DNA of 64,000 bases from Streptomyces humi (GTDB lineage: Bacteria > Actinomycetota > Actinomycetes > Streptomycetales > Streptomycetaceae), in assembly GCF_001005085.2 (NCBI RefSeq), contig NZ_LBMU02000046.1, positions 80,443 to 144,442 on the forward strand, read 5' to 3'. A program made the translations under genes and the position numbers. Shown one piece after another: positions 1-8,921 of this stretch (position 1 is the first letter of the stretch; each line of letters opens with the position of its first letter). The notes beneath the pieces are model-generated. The model did not search any database. It saw only the letters and a list, made by a program, of their open reading frames with translations, and was not told where the DNA came from.

Positions 1-885
1 GAACTTGCTCAGGGCGCCGGACTCCAGGCCCCACTTGGCGAGCACCTGCTGGTAGCCGCCGCTCGCCTTCAGGTCCTCGAGAGCCGACTTGAGCAGCGCG
101 GTCAGCTCACTGTTCTTCGGTACGGCGATGCCGAAGGGCGCGTTGCCGTAGGAGTCGCCGGCGACCTCCAGCTTGCCGCCGGACCGCTTGGCGGCGTAGG
201 CGGCCACCGGGGAGTCGGCCAGGGCGGCGTCGGCGCGGCCGCTGGTGACGGCCAGGTTCACACCGGTGCCGTCCGGAAAGGTGCTGACCCTGATCGGCGA
301 CGTGCAGCTCTTGGCGCGGGCCGGCAGGTCCACGAGCGCCTGTGTGGACCCCTTCGCCACGGCGACGGCCCGGCCGCACAGCGAGTCGCCTCCGGGCTCG
401 AGCGCCTTCGGGTTTCCGGCCGGGACCAGAAGGGACGTGCCCGCGTCGAAGTAGGTGACGAAGTCGACGACCTTCTCCCGTTCGGCGGTGTCCGTGAAGG
501 ACGAGACGCCGAGCTGGTACTTGCCCGACTGGAGGCCGGGCAGGATCGAGTCGAAGGGCACGTTCACGACGGTCACCTTGACCCCGAGGACGGTACCCAG
601 GGCCTTGTCGAGGTCGGCCTCGGCGCCGACGACCGTCTTGTTGTCGGCCGCGAAGAAGTCCATCGGCGGGTAGCTGACGTCGCTGGCGACGGTGATCCCG
701 CTCGCCTTCAGCGCGGCCGGGACCTCGGCGGCGAGCGTGGCGTTCTCCGAGATCGCGGTGGTGGCGGCGGAAGAGGTGCCGGACGGCGTGCCGGCTGACG
801 CACCGGCCGGCCCGGAGGGGTCGGCGCAGCCCGCCAGGAGCAGTATCGCGGAGCCGAGGAGTACGGGCGGGCGCAGAGCGGACAA
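1..885 (-). CDS. Amino-acid ABC transporter substrate-binding lipoprotein (3' end outside window)
   Basis: Solute-binding protein family 3, expected to capture a polar amino acid outside the cell for an ABC importer. The start is TTG at 885, chosen because AGGAG lies 6 bases upstream and because it gives a proper lipoprotein signal: a short basic start, a hydrophobic run and the lipobox LLAGC. The visible end reads GNAPFGIAVPKNSELTALL and then an AKWG motif, which is the usual C-terminus of this family, so only a few residues can be missing beyond position 1. Permease and ATPase genes would lie to the left. It is divergent from an IclR regulator, a plausible controller. Family is confident; the substrate is not readable. 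Confidence 0.87.
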   Translation of the reverse strand, partial: MSALRPPVLLGSAILLLAGCADPSGPAGASAGTPSGTSSAATTAISENATLAAEVPAALKASGITVASDVSYPPMDFFAADNKTVVGAEADLDKALGTVLGVKVTVVNVPFDSILPGLQSGKYQLGVSSFTDTAEREKVVDFVTYFDAGTSLLVPAGNPKALEPGGDSLCGRAVAVAKGSTQALVDLPARAKSCTSPIRVSTFPDGTGVNLAVTSGRADAALADSPVAAYAAKRSGGKLEVAGDSYGNAPFGIAVPKNSELTALLKSALEDLKASGGYQQVLAKWGLESGALSKF

Positions 886-1055
886 GACGAACTCCTGAAT
901 GATCCTGGCGTGCGAGGGATGGCTGGAGACTATCTCCGGATGCGCAATAGACAAGTGCAGTTGCTCATCATGCACGCACCTTGCAATGAACCTGCAATGT
1001 CCGCGCAACGATGGCGCGCGGTGCCCCGACGGCCCGGCGCTATGCTCGGCCCGCG
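886..1055. promoter_or_regulatory. Divergent promoter region with repeated GCAAT boxes
   Basis: This spacer between the binding-protein gene and the IclR gene is less GC-rich than its flanks. GCAAT occurs at 944-948, 983-987 and 994-998. The last two sit in direct repeats TTGCAATG and CTGCAATG, 11 bases apart. They could be IclR operators for both genes; this is inference from position only. Confidence 0.4.
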
Positions 1056-1883
1056 ATGACCACCGACAGCAGCCTGAAACGCGGCCTGGCCGTACTCCGA
1101 CTCTTCGCCCAGCACCCCGCGCGGGACCCGCACGGCCACACCGCCGCCGAGGTCGCGGCGCTGCTGGGCCGTGAACGCAGTCAGGTCTCCCGCATCCTGC
1201 GGAGCCTGGAGGCGGCCCGGTTCCTGCAACGTGATCCCGCGTCGCTGCGCTACTCCGTCGCCTGGGAGCTGTACGCGCGCGCCCAGCAGATCACCGAGGC
1301 GAGACTGCGCCGGGACGGCCGCACCGCGCTGGAGGGCGTCGCCGCCGACACGGGGGAGTGCGCCTACCTGGGAGTCCTGCGCGGCGCCAGCTCGGTGACC
1401 GTCCTGGAGTCGATGCCGCCGGCGCTGTCCTCGTTCGTGTCCTGGGTGGGCCGCGCCTACCCCGCCTATTGCAGCGACGCCGGACAGGCCCTGCTGTTCG
1501 ACGCCGACGACGCCGAGGTCGCCGCCGTCCTCGCCCGCACCGCCTTCGTCCGCCAGGGGCCCAACACCCCGGCCGACCTGGACGACTTCCTCGCCCGTCT
1601 GGACGCGGCCCGCAAGCGGGGCTACTCGGTCGTCGACCAGGAGGCCGAGCCCGGTCTGTACTCGCTCGCGGCACCGGTCAGGGACTTCCGGGGCGAGGTC
1701 GTCGCCGCCGTACAGGTCGTCGGTCCGCGCCGCCGTCTGGAACCGGCGACGGCGGCCTGCGCGGAGTCGGTGGTGCGCTGGAGCGACTGGCTGACCGCCG
1801 CACTGCGCTCGACGGACCCGGAGCCGGACGAGGCGGCGGGCAAGACGGACCCGGCTCCGGGCCCGGAGCCGGACCGGGGCTGA
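1056..1883 (+). CDS. IclR-family transcriptional regulator
   Basis: 275-residue DNA-binding regulator. Residues about 5-65 form the winged helix-turn-helix (RGLAVLRLF, then SQVSRILRSLE as recognition helix). The rest is the IclR effector domain with ECAYLGVLRG, YCSDAGQALLF and a C-terminal ...YSLAAPVRD segment. The ATG at 1056 is preferred to an in-frame ATG at 1011 because it places the HTH at the usual distance from the N-terminus. The C-terminal tail is rich in Pro, Glu and Asp and probably disordered. It is divergent from the amino-acid binding protein, and family practice suggests control of that transporter. The effector is unknown. Confidence 0.9.
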   Translation: MTTDSSLKRGLAVLRLFAQHPARDPHGHTAAEVAALLGRERSQVSRILRSLEAARFLQRDPASLRYSVAWELYARAQQITEARLRRDGRTALEGVAADTGECAYLGVLRGASSVTVLESMPPALSSFVSWVGRAYPAYCSDAGQALLFDADDAEVAAVLARTAFVRQGPNTPADLDDFLARLDAARKRGYSVVDQEAEPGLYSLAAPVRDFRGEVVAAVQVVGPRRRLEPATAACAESVVRWSDWLTAALRSTDPEPDEAAGKTDPAPGPEPDRG

Positions 1884-1906
1884 GGGCCCGTGGCCCGGCC
1901 CGGGAC

Positions 1907-2656
1907 TCAGGCGGGCGGCGAGGCCAGTCGCGCCGCCGCGTCACCGACCGCGGCGACGATCTCGTCGCGGTCGTCCCTGGCCGCCGCGTGCGGCACGACC
2001 GCGGTGACCGCCGCCACCACGTCCCCGCGCGCGTCCCGCACCGGAGCGGCGACCTCCAGCACGTCCTCGTCGTACTCGCTCTCGCACACCGCGATCCCGC
2101 GTCCGGCGTCCGCGGCGACGCGCGCCAGCAGATCATCAACGTTCCGCGGCGCGTAGGGGCCGCCCGCCCCGATGAAGTCCTCACCGTCCAGGAGCTGTGC
2201 CACCTCCGCCCGCGAACGGCCGAAGAGCAGCGCCCGCCCCGCCCCGGTGCACCAGACCGGCGTCAGCCGCCCCGCCCGCGCCCAGGCGAACTCGGCCCAG
2301 GCCGCCAGCTCGGCCCGCACCGAGAGCACCATCGCCCCGCGGAGCACGTCCACGTACGCACACGCCCCGAACCGGACCACCAGCGCCCGCAGCAACGCCC
2401 GGCTCTCCACTCCCCACGGGCCCGCCTCGGCCGCGACGGCCAGGAGATCCGCTCCGGCGCGGAACTCGTGCCCTTCCCTGGCGAGCGTCCCGGTGTTCAC
2501 CAGATCCCGCAGCAGCCGCGATGCCTGCCCCTTGTCCAGCCCGCTCTCCGCCGCCAGCCGCACCACCCCGGGTCCACCGCGGCTGTCGAGCTCCCCCCGG
2601 ATCACCCGCTCCACCAGCCCGAGCCCCCGAGGCAGTGCACCCGTCGCCAAGTCCAT
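1907..2656 (-). CDS. IclR-family transcriptional regulator
   Basis: 249-residue paralogue of the preceding gene, on the opposite strand. The N-terminal winged HTH carries DKGQASRLLRDL. The effector domain has FGACAYVDVLRG, WCTGAGRALLF and ...EVAAPVRDARGDVVAA. The ATG at 2656 has no clear Shine-Dalgarno sequence, so the start is provisional. It lies just downstream of the carbohydrate ABC importer genes in the same direction (59-base gap), so it may be their local regulator and possibly the last gene of that operon. The ligand cannot be read. Confidence 0.88.
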   Translation of the reverse strand: MDLATGALPRGLGLVERVIRGELDSRGGPGVVRLAAESGLDKGQASRLLRDLVNTGTLAREGHEFRAGADLLAVAAEAGPWGVESRALLRALVVRFGACAYVDVLRGAMVLSVRAELAAWAEFAWARAGRLTPVWCTGAGRALLFGRSRAEVAQLLDGEDFIGAGGPYAPRNVDDLLARVAADAGRGIAVCESEYDEDVLEVAAPVRDARGDVVAAVTAVVPHAAARDDRDEIVAAVGDAAARLASPPA

Positions 2657-2715
2657 GCCCTGGATGCTACCGATGCCGGCGCGGGTCGGCGCAGCCCCGG
2701 CTGCCCCGCGCTCGT

Positions 2716-3549
2716 TCAGTCGATCCCGGACCGTTCGACGCCCGCCACGAGCCACCGCTGGAAGCAGAGGAACACCGCCAGCAACGGCAGGATCGACACC
2801 GCCGCCGCGACGAACAGCTCGTGGACCCTGACGACCTGGGACGTGGTGAAGGAGGAGAGAGCCACCTGCACCGTCCAGGCGTCGCGGTCCTGCCCGATCA
2901 CCAGGGGCCAGAGGAAGGAGTTCCACGCGCCGATGAACACGATCGTCCCGACGGCGGCGAAGACGGGCCGTGCGTTCGGCACCACGATCAGCCAGTACGT
3001 CCGCCAGTAACCGAGCCCGTCGACCTGCGCCGCGTCCTCCAACTCCGTGGGGAAGCCCAGGAAGTACTGCCGGAAGACGAAGCAGGCGAAGGCCGGGAAC
3101 AGGGTCGGGACGATCAGCCCCCGGTAGGTCGAGATCCAGCCCAGCGACGACACGAGCACGAAGCTCGGGACGAAGGTGACGGCGGCCGGGACCACCAGGG
3201 TGCCGAGGACGGCGTAGAAGACCTTGTTCGCGTGCCGGTAGGGGACGCGGGCGAGGCCGTATCCGGCGAGCGAGGCGAGCAGCAGTGTGCCGGCCGTCGT
3301 CGCGACGGCGATCAGCGCGGAGTTGAGGAGGGAGCGGGCGAAGGGAACGGAGGGGTCGTCGAAGAGCTCCTGTACGTTCGCCCAGCGCAACTCCGAAGGG
3401 AAGAACGCCCATTCGGGGGCCGTGACGTCCCGCTCGCTCGACAGCCCGTTGCGCACGAGGAGGTAGAACGGGACGAGGAAGAGCAGGGCCAGCACCACCA
3501 GCAGGACGAGCCGCAGCGCGCGGCCGACCCGTACCACCGCGTCCTCCAT
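2716..3549 (-). CDS. Carbohydrate ABC transporter permease (MalG type)
   Basis: 277-residue inner-membrane permease of the CUT1 class. There is one N-terminal transmembrane helix (LRLVLLVVLALLFLVPFY) and about five more. The EAA loop appears as ELEDAAQVDGLGYWRTYWLIVVP, which docks the ATPase. The ATG at 3549 is chosen because GGAGGAG stands 5 bases upstream; a GTG at 3555 would overlap the previous stop codon. It is the third gene of a tightly packed set (binding protein, MalF-type, MalG-type). No ATPase gene accompanies it, as is common in Streptomyces, where a shared MsiK-type ATPase serves several sugar importers (inference). Confidence 0.92.
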   Translation of the reverse strand: MEDAVVRVGRALRLVLLVVLALLFLVPFYLLVRNGLSSERDVTAPEWAFFPSELRWANVQELFDDPSVPFARSLLNSALIAVATTAGTLLLASLAGYGLARVPYRHANKVFYAVLGTLVVPAAVTFVPSFVLVSSLGWISTYRGLIVPTLFPAFACFVFRQYFLGFPTELEDAAQVDGLGYWRTYWLIVVPNARPVFAAVGTIVFIGAWNSFLWPLVIGQDRDAWTVQVALSSFTTSQVVRVHELFVAAAVSILPLLAVFLCFQRWLVAGVERSGID

Positions 3550-3551
3550 CG

Positions 3552-4478
3552 TCACTCCTCCCTCCCGCCCAGACCGAACCAGCGTGCCTGGCCCACCGTC
3601 ACGACCACGACGACCAGCGAGAGGATCACCGCGCCCGCGCTGCCGAGCCCGAGGTTCTGTCCCTGGCCGAGGGCGAGGTAGTAGAGGTAGACCAGCGGCG
3701 GACGGGCGTAGGGCGGGTAACCGCGCGTGTCCGAAAGGAGGTTGTAGAACTCGTCGAAGGCCTGGAAGGCGTTGATGACGAGGAGCAGGACGACCGCGAC
3801 CGACGTGGCGCGCAGCTGGGGCAGCGTGATGTGCCACAGCACCTGCCGGCCGGGCCGGGCACCGTCGACCGCGGCGGCCTCGTACAGCCCGGGGTCGATC
3901 CGCTGTAGCCCGGCCAGGAAGAGGATCATGTAGAAGCCCGTCTGGAGCCACAGCCGCACCGTCACGATCACCAGCCAGTACCAGGGCGGATCGGTGCCGG
4001 ACAGCCAGGCGACCGGATCGCCGCCGAACCAGCCGAGCACGGTATTGGCGAGCCCGAACCGCACGCCGTTGAACAGGGACATCTTCCAGATGAGGGCGGC
4101 GACGACGTAACTGCACGCGGCCGGAAGGAAGAACACCGACCGGAAGAACGCGCGGGCCCGGCGTACCCGGTTGACCATCAGGGCGAGGGCCAGGGAGAAC
4201 ACGTACGTCGTGGGCACGATGAACGCGGTGAAGACGAGGAAGGTGCGGAGGCTGTCGACGAAGGCGTCGTCCGACAGCAGGGCCGTGTAGTTGTCGAGGC
4301 CGACGAAGTCGGTGGGCGTGACGGTGTTGTGGGCGTCGAAGAAGCTGAGGGCCACGCTCCACAGCAGCGGGACGTACGTGAACAGACCGAGCCCGACCGC
4401 GAACGGACCGACGAAGGTCCAGAACCAGAGCGCGCGGTTGCGTACCCGACGCCGGGCCGTGGCACCGTGCGCCGTCAC
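3552..4478 (-). CDS. Carbohydrate ABC transporter permease (MalF type)
   Basis: 308-residue permease with six predicted membrane helices, beginning LWFWTFVGPFAVGLGLFTYV. The EAA-type loop is GLYEAAAVDGARPGRQVLW. The GTG start at 4478 overlaps the TGA of the binding-protein gene (GTGA), with GAGGAGG upstream, indicating translational coupling. Partner of the MalG-type permease 2 bases downstream. Substrate not determinable; a sugar or oligosaccharide is expected from the family. Confidence 0.92.
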   Translation of the reverse strand: MTAHGATARRRVRNRALWFWTFVGPFAVGLGLFTYVPLLWSVALSFFDAHNTVTPTDFVGLDNYTALLSDDAFVDSLRTFLVFTAFIVPTTYVFSLALALMVNRVRRARAFFRSVFFLPAACSYVVAALIWKMSLFNGVRFGLANTVLGWFGGDPVAWLSGTDPPWYWLVIVTVRLWLQTGFYMILFLAGLQRIDPGLYEAAAVDGARPGRQVLWHITLPQLRATSVAVVLLLVINAFQAFDEFYNLLSDTRGYPPYARPPLVYLYYLALGQGQNLGLGSAGAVILSLVVVVVTVGQARWFGLGGREE

Positions 4479-5719
4479 GACTTCCTCCTCACCCGGTCGA
4501 GTTCGGCCGACACCTTCCGGACGACCGCCCGCAGTTCGCTCTCCGGGTTCGCCCCGCCCCGGATGATCCGGCTCAGCGCGTCCTGATACGCGGTCTGGTC
4601 GGCCGGGGTCCACAACAGCGGCTGGGCGTAGCCGTGTTCGGTGGTGAGACGGACGGCGTCGGCGGCCGCGCCCGTCTTCAGCCTGTCGGCCTTCTTCGCC
4701 AGCGAGATGCGGGCGGGGATGTGGAAGCCGTAGGAGAGCGCGAAGTCCTCCTGGTAGTCAGTGCGTTCGATCCACAGCCACTTCACGAAGTCCTTGGCCG
4801 TGTCCCGGTGCCTGCTGCGGGCGCTGACGGCGGCCCCGTAAGCGCCGACGGGGACGGCGGCCGCGCCCGGCCCGTCCCCGGGGAACGGCAGCACCCCGAA
4901 GTCATCGCCCAGTTCCTGCTGCACCCGGGGCAGCGCCCACAGACCGGACCACTGCATGGCGGTCAGGCCCTGGAGGAAGGCGGACGGGTCCGACCAGTCG
5001 GCGGGGGCCCCGAGGAGCAGGGACCCGCCGGCGTACAACCGGTGGAGCCTGGCGAGGGTACGGGCCGCGGCCGGGTCGTCGAAGCCGACCTTGCCGTCAT
5101 CGGTCACCAGCCGAAGTCCCGCCGCGTACAGCGGAGTTCCGCCGAGGACGCCGGCTCCCCCGTCATTGCCGAGGAAGAGCCCCTTGACCTTCTTCGTGGT
5201 CAGTCTCGCGGCGGCGTCGACCAGGGCGTCCAGGGTGTCCGGCGGCCTCACCCCGGCGTCGCTCAGCAGGCTCTTGCGGTAGTAGAGCAGCTGCGTGTCG
5301 ATGACCTGCGGGATGCCCCAGATCCGCCCGGCGTACGTCTTCGGGGTGAGCGCGGCGGGATGGAAGTCGTCCCTGACGCCGTCCAGCAGGTCGGTGAGGT
5401 CGACGACCTGGCCGCCCTGGATCTGGTCGAGGGTGGGACTGCCCTCGAAGACGTCGGGACCGGAGTCGGTGAGCAGCGCGGCGGCGGTCTGCTGGTCGTA
5501 GTTGCCGGGTCGCCACTGCACGCCGACCTTCGCCTTCGGGTACGCGGCGGCGTACCGTTCCACGGCCTGCTCGGTGCCCGTCTCGCCGTACTGGTGGTAC
5601 CACTGCGACAGTCTCGGTCCCGCGCCGGCGTCGTCGCCCCGTCCGGTGTCGGACCCGCAGGCGGTGAGCAGTCCGGCGGCCGGCCCCGCGGCGAGCAGTG
5701 TCCTGCGGCTGATGGTCAT
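4475..5719 (-). CDS. Carbohydrate ABC transporter substrate-binding lipoprotein
   Basis: 414-residue extracellular solute-binding protein family 1. The N-terminus MTISRRTLLAAGPAAG is a Tat-like signal followed by lipobox LLTAC, so it is probably Tat-exported and lipid-anchored. Landmarks include WRPGNYDQQTAAALLT, the PDVFEGSP segment and WSGLWALPRV. The ATG at 5719 has AGGAG upstream; an upstream in-frame ATG (5767) would bury the signal peptide and is rejected. First gene of the importer operon. A 30-base inverted repeat precedes it. Confidence 0.91.
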   Translation of the reverse strand: MTISRRTLLAAGPAAGLLTACGSDTGRGDDAGAGPRLSQWYHQYGETGTEQAVERYAAAYPKAKVGVQWRPGNYDQQTAAALLTDSGPDVFEGSPTLDQIQGGQVVDLTDLLDGVRDDFHPAALTPKTYAGRIWGIPQVIDTQLLYYRKSLLSDAGVRPPDTLDALVDAAARLTTKKVKGLFLGNDGGAGVLGGTPLYAAGLRLVTDDGKVGFDDPAAARTLARLHRLYAGGSLLLGAPADWSDPSAFLQGLTAMQWSGLWALPRVQQELGDDFGVLPFPGDGPGAAAVPVGAYGAAVSARSRHRDTAKDFVKWLWIERTDYQEDFALSYGFHIPARISLAKKADRLKTGAAADAVRLTTEHGYAQPLLWTPADQTAYQDALSRIIRGGANPESELRAVVRKVSAELDRVRRKS

Positions 5720-5735
5720 GGTGCGTGCTCCTGAC

Positions 5736-5765
5736 GATTGTCGTTGCACGGCCCAACGATCAATC
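5736..5765. promoter_or_regulatory. Interrupted inverted repeat before the sugar importer operon
   Basis: Arms GATTG-t-CGTTG and CAACG-at-CAATC flank a 7-base centre, starting 17 bases upstream of the binding-protein ATG. The position suits a repressor operator, perhaps for the IclR protein at the end of the operon or a distant LacI regulator. No assignment can be made from sequence alone. Confidence 0.45.
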
Positions 5766-5883
5766 ATGGGGTGGGATCACGACGGGAGTGCGGTCTGTCC
5801 GAATCGAGAGGGCTGCCGCCTTCGCCGACGCCACCGTCCCGAGCCGACCGGAGGAGTACCGAGATGACCGGAGGACCACCGAG

Positions 5884-6693
5884 ATGACCACGCACCCCAC
5901 CCTCCGAGCGCTGCGGACCACCCCCGAAGGCCTCCTCTGGGAGCCCGGCGAACGCTGGGTGCGCGGCCGCAAGGGCGACGTCACGGTCGTCGACAGCCGC
6001 CGTCCCGTCCTGGTCTGGGAACCGGGCGTACCCGTCCCGCTCTACGCGTTCCCGCATTCGGACGTACGGCAGGACCTCCTGCGTCCGGCGGCGGACCCGC
6101 CGATCGGCACCCACACCGGCTCGCGGATCTTCTACGACCTCGACCTCGACGGCGAGCTGCTGGAGAACGCCGCCTGGACCTTCCCCGCCGCCGACCTGGC
6201 CGGGCACATCGCCTTCGAATGGTTCCGGCGCAGCGGCAGGGGCCTCGACCACTGGTACGAGGAGGAGGAAGAGATCTTCGTCCACCCCCGTGACCCGCAC
6301 AAACGGGTGGACGCCATCCGCAGCAGCCGCCATGTCCAGGTGTCGGCCGGTGGCACGGCCGTCGCCGACACCCACCGGCCCGTGCTGCTCTTCGAGACCG
6401 GTCTGCCCACGCGCTACTACATCCCGCGCGAGGACGTCCGCCTCGACCTGCTGGAAGCGACCGACCACCACACCGGCTGCCCCTACAAGGGAACCGCCGC
6501 GTACTGGTCCTTGCGGGGCGGGGCGGAGGTGCCGCCGAACCTGGTCTGGAGCTACCCGGACCCGCTGGCCGCGGTCGCCCCGATCAAGGACCTGCTCGCC
6601 TTCTACAACGAGGAGGTGGACATCACCGTCGACGGCGAGCCTCAGGAACGCCCGGTCACCCACTTCAGCCGGACGTCCGGCCCGAGGACGTGA
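5884..6693 (+). CDS. DUF427 domain protein, two-domain
   Basis: 269-residue cytosolic protein with two DUF427 domains. The first, about residues 20-115, contains WVRGRKGDVTVVDSRRPVLVWE. The second, about 130-225, contains VADTHRPVLLFETGLPTRYY, HTGCPYKGTAAYWS and NLVWSYPDP. The paired halves carry similar core motifs, so the protein looks like an internal duplication. GGAGG precedes the ATG at 5884; longer in-frame extensions lack support. It is divergent from the sugar importer. DUF427 has no settled biochemical role, and none is claimed. Confidence 0.88.
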   Translation: MTTHPTLRALRTTPEGLLWEPGERWVRGRKGDVTVVDSRRPVLVWEPGVPVPLYAFPHSDVRQDLLRPAADPPIGTHTGSRIFYDLDLDGELLENAAWTFPAADLAGHIAFEWFRRSGRGLDHWYEEEEEIFVHPRDPHKRVDAIRSSRHVQVSAGGTAVADTHRPVLLFETGLPTRYYIPREDVRLDLLEATDHHTGCPYKGTAAYWSLRGGAEVPPNLVWSYPDPLAAVAPIKDLLAFYNEEVDITVDGEPQERPVTHFSRTSGPRT

Positions 6694-6729
6694 CGGCGCG
6701 CGACGAGCGGCGCCGCCCACCGCACCTCC

Positions 6730-8691
6730 TCACAGCCGCAGGGTGAACCAGGTGGTCTTGCCCTCGTCCGTGGGCCGCACCCCCCAGCTGTCGGCGAGCG
6801 TCCGAACCAGCAGCAGGCCCCGGCCGGACTCCTCGTCCTCGGCGGCCTGACGGGGCCGGGGCAGCTGCGGGCTGCGGTCGCTGATCTCGACCGTGAGGTC
6901 GGTGGCGGTGCGGTGCAGATGGAGGCCGATGGGGCCCTCGCCGTGCTGGACGGCGTTGGTCAGGGTCTCCGACAGCAGCAGGAGCGCGTCGTCCGCGTCC
7001 GTGGCGCAGTCCCAGGCGGTGAGCGCCTTGTGCAGGAACGCCCGGCCCGCCGGCACCGAGGACGGGCAGGCCGGCAGATCGGTGGTCAGCACCGCCAGCG
7101 GCCCGGCCGGGAGCTGGGCCAGCAGCAGGGTGACGTCGTCGTTGTGGCTCTCGGCGTCGGGCAGCAGACTCGCCAGCACATGGTCGGCGGCGGTCTCCAG
7201 ACACGGCGTGCCGGTGAAGAACTTCTCCAGGACGACGCTCAGTTCGGCGACCCGGCCCTCGATGTCACTGCCCGGGGTCTCGATCAGCCCGTCGGTGTAG
7301 AGCACGAGGGTCGCCCCGGGCGGGACGGCCGTACAGGACTGCTCGTAGAGGATGCCGCCCACTCCCAGCGGGGCGTTGACGGGCGAGTTCAGCATGCCGA
7401 CCGTGCCGTCGGCGGCGCCCGCGACGAGTGTCGGCAGATGGCCGGCCGAACACACGGTCACCGTCCCGGAGTCGGGTGCGATGACCAGGTAGCAGCAGGT
7501 GACGAGCTGGTCGGGGACATCGAGGTCGGCCACGCACGAGTCCAGGGCCTGCATCAGCAGCCGGGGCTCCATCCCGGTCTTGGCCAGCGCGTGCGCCGCC
7601 GACCGCAACTGGCCCATGACGGCGGCGGCCTCCAGGCCACGGCCCATGACGTCCCCGATGAGCACGCCCACCCGGTCGGCGCCCAGCGGTATCAGGTCGA
7701 ACCAGTCGCCGCCCACCCCGGCCCCCTGGGTGGCGGGCCGGTAGCGGCTGGCGGTGGCCAGGCCCGGCAGCGCCGGCGGGGTGCCCATCAGGCTGCGCTG
7801 GAGCGTCAGGGCGATGTGCCGCTGCTGCTCGTACAGGGCGGTGAGCTCGGCCTCCGCGCGCTTGCGGTCACTGATGTCCCGGACGATGGCGCACGCTCCG
7901 ACGACCCGCCCCCGGGTGTCCCGCGTCGGCCACAGGGTGACGTCCACGTCGAGCAGCGTGCCCGAGCCGGTCACGCGCAGCGTCTCGAAGTGCTCGACCT
8001 TCTCGCCCTTGCGCAGCCGGGCCAGCAACGCGTGGATGTCCCCGCGGAGTTCGGGTGGGGCGAGCATGGAGACGTGCCGCCCGATGGCCTCCTCGGCGGT
8101 GTAGCCGTAGAGGTCCTGGGCCGCCGCGTTCCAGTACGTGATGTACCCGTCGAGGGTCTTGGCGAGGATCGCGTCCTGGGAGGACTCGACGAGGGCGGCG
8201 AGTTCGTTGATCCGGGCCTCGGCGGCCTTGCGGTCGCTGACGTCGCGCACGGCGGCGGACACCAGCAGCCCCTCCTCGGTCTCCATCGGGCTGAGGCTGA
8301 TCTCGACCGGGAACTCGGTGCCGTCTCCCCGCAGTCCGTGCAGTTCCAGGCCGGCGCCCATCGGCCGGACCTGGCGGTTGGCCGAGTAGCCGCCCCGGTG
8401 CCGGGTGTGCTGGCTGCGGAAGCGGGTCGGTATCAGCAACTCCACCGGACGGCCCAGCAGTTCCTCGCGCCGGTAGCCGAAGAGCGCTTCTGTCTGCGCG
8501 TTGACGAGCTTGATGATGCCCGAGCCGTCGACGATGACCATCGCGTCCGGTGCGGCCTCCAGCAGCCCGCGGAAGCGTTCCTCCGCGGCGCCGTTCCCGC
8601 GCCCGGGCGCCCCCGAACGGCCGCACGAGCAGGGATGCGCCGACGGCGTGACGATCCCGCGCGTCCGTTCCCCTTCGATGGAGCCGGCCAT
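6730..8691 (-). CDS. PAS-PAS-SpoIIE phosphatase-ATPase (RsbU-like)
   Basis: 653-residue signalling protein. Residues about 40-160 are a PAS domain (EAAPDAMVIVDGSG, GYRREELLGRPVE). About 170-295 is a second PAS domain (WNAAAQDLYGYTAEEAIGR, ending IVRDISDRKRAE). About 320-510 is the PP2C-type SpoIIE phosphatase (GVGGDWFDLIPLG, GDVMGRGLEAAAVMGQLR, HNDDVTLLL). The end is a HATPase anti-sigma-like domain (LLLSETLTNAVQHGEG, ESGRGLLLVRTLAD). Such proteins dephosphorylate STAS antagonists to free sigma factors. A STAS protein is encoded at 20462-20833, but a link is only inferred. ATG 8691 follows a GGGGTGGGG purine stretch. Confidence 0.92.
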   Translation of the reverse strand: MAGSIEGERTRGIVTPSAHPCSCGRSGAPGRGNGAAEERFRGLLEAAPDAMVIVDGSGIIKLVNAQTEALFGYRREELLGRPVELLIPTRFRSQHTRHRGGYSANRQVRPMGAGLELHGLRGDGTEFPVEISLSPMETEEGLLVSAAVRDVSDRKAAEARINELAALVESSQDAILAKTLDGYITYWNAAAQDLYGYTAEEAIGRHVSMLAPPELRGDIHALLARLRKGEKVEHFETLRVTGSGTLLDVDVTLWPTRDTRGRVVGACAIVRDISDRKRAEAELTALYEQQRHIALTLQRSLMGTPPALPGLATASRYRPATQGAGVGGDWFDLIPLGADRVGVLIGDVMGRGLEAAAVMGQLRSAAHALAKTGMEPRLLMQALDSCVADLDVPDQLVTCCYLVIAPDSGTVTVCSAGHLPTLVAGAADGTVGMLNSPVNAPLGVGGILYEQSCTAVPPGATLVLYTDGLIETPGSDIEGRVAELSVVLEKFFTGTPCLETAADHVLASLLPDAESHNDDVTLLLAQLPAGPLAVLTTDLPACPSSVPAGRAFLHKALTAWDCATDADDALLLLSETLTNAVQHGEGPIGLHLHRTATDLTVEISDRSPQLPRPRQAAEDEESGRGLLLVRTLADSWGVRPTDEGKTTWFTLRL

Positions 8692-8921
8692 GTCCGCCCC
8701 ACCCCTTTCCCGCCTGTGAATGCGGTAATCCCAGCGCGTTCGGCGCGCTCGGGGGAGGAGAAGTCGTTTACTGGCCGTGACCGGCCGAACCTGTCTGGTG
8801 CGGCGCACTGGTTGGCCGTTCCGTGAGCGTGACCTGTGAGTCGCCGCCGGGAGTGCGGTCGCCGAGAATGGAGGCACGAGCGACGAAGAACCTCACCCGC
8901 GCACGGAGGGGGAGGGAGACC

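Noticed and set aside
8773..8786. GGCC-GTGACC-GGCC upstream of pfk as an island operator
   Set aside because: Arms do not match GGGCC/GGCCC when aligned by centre, so pfk has no clear site.
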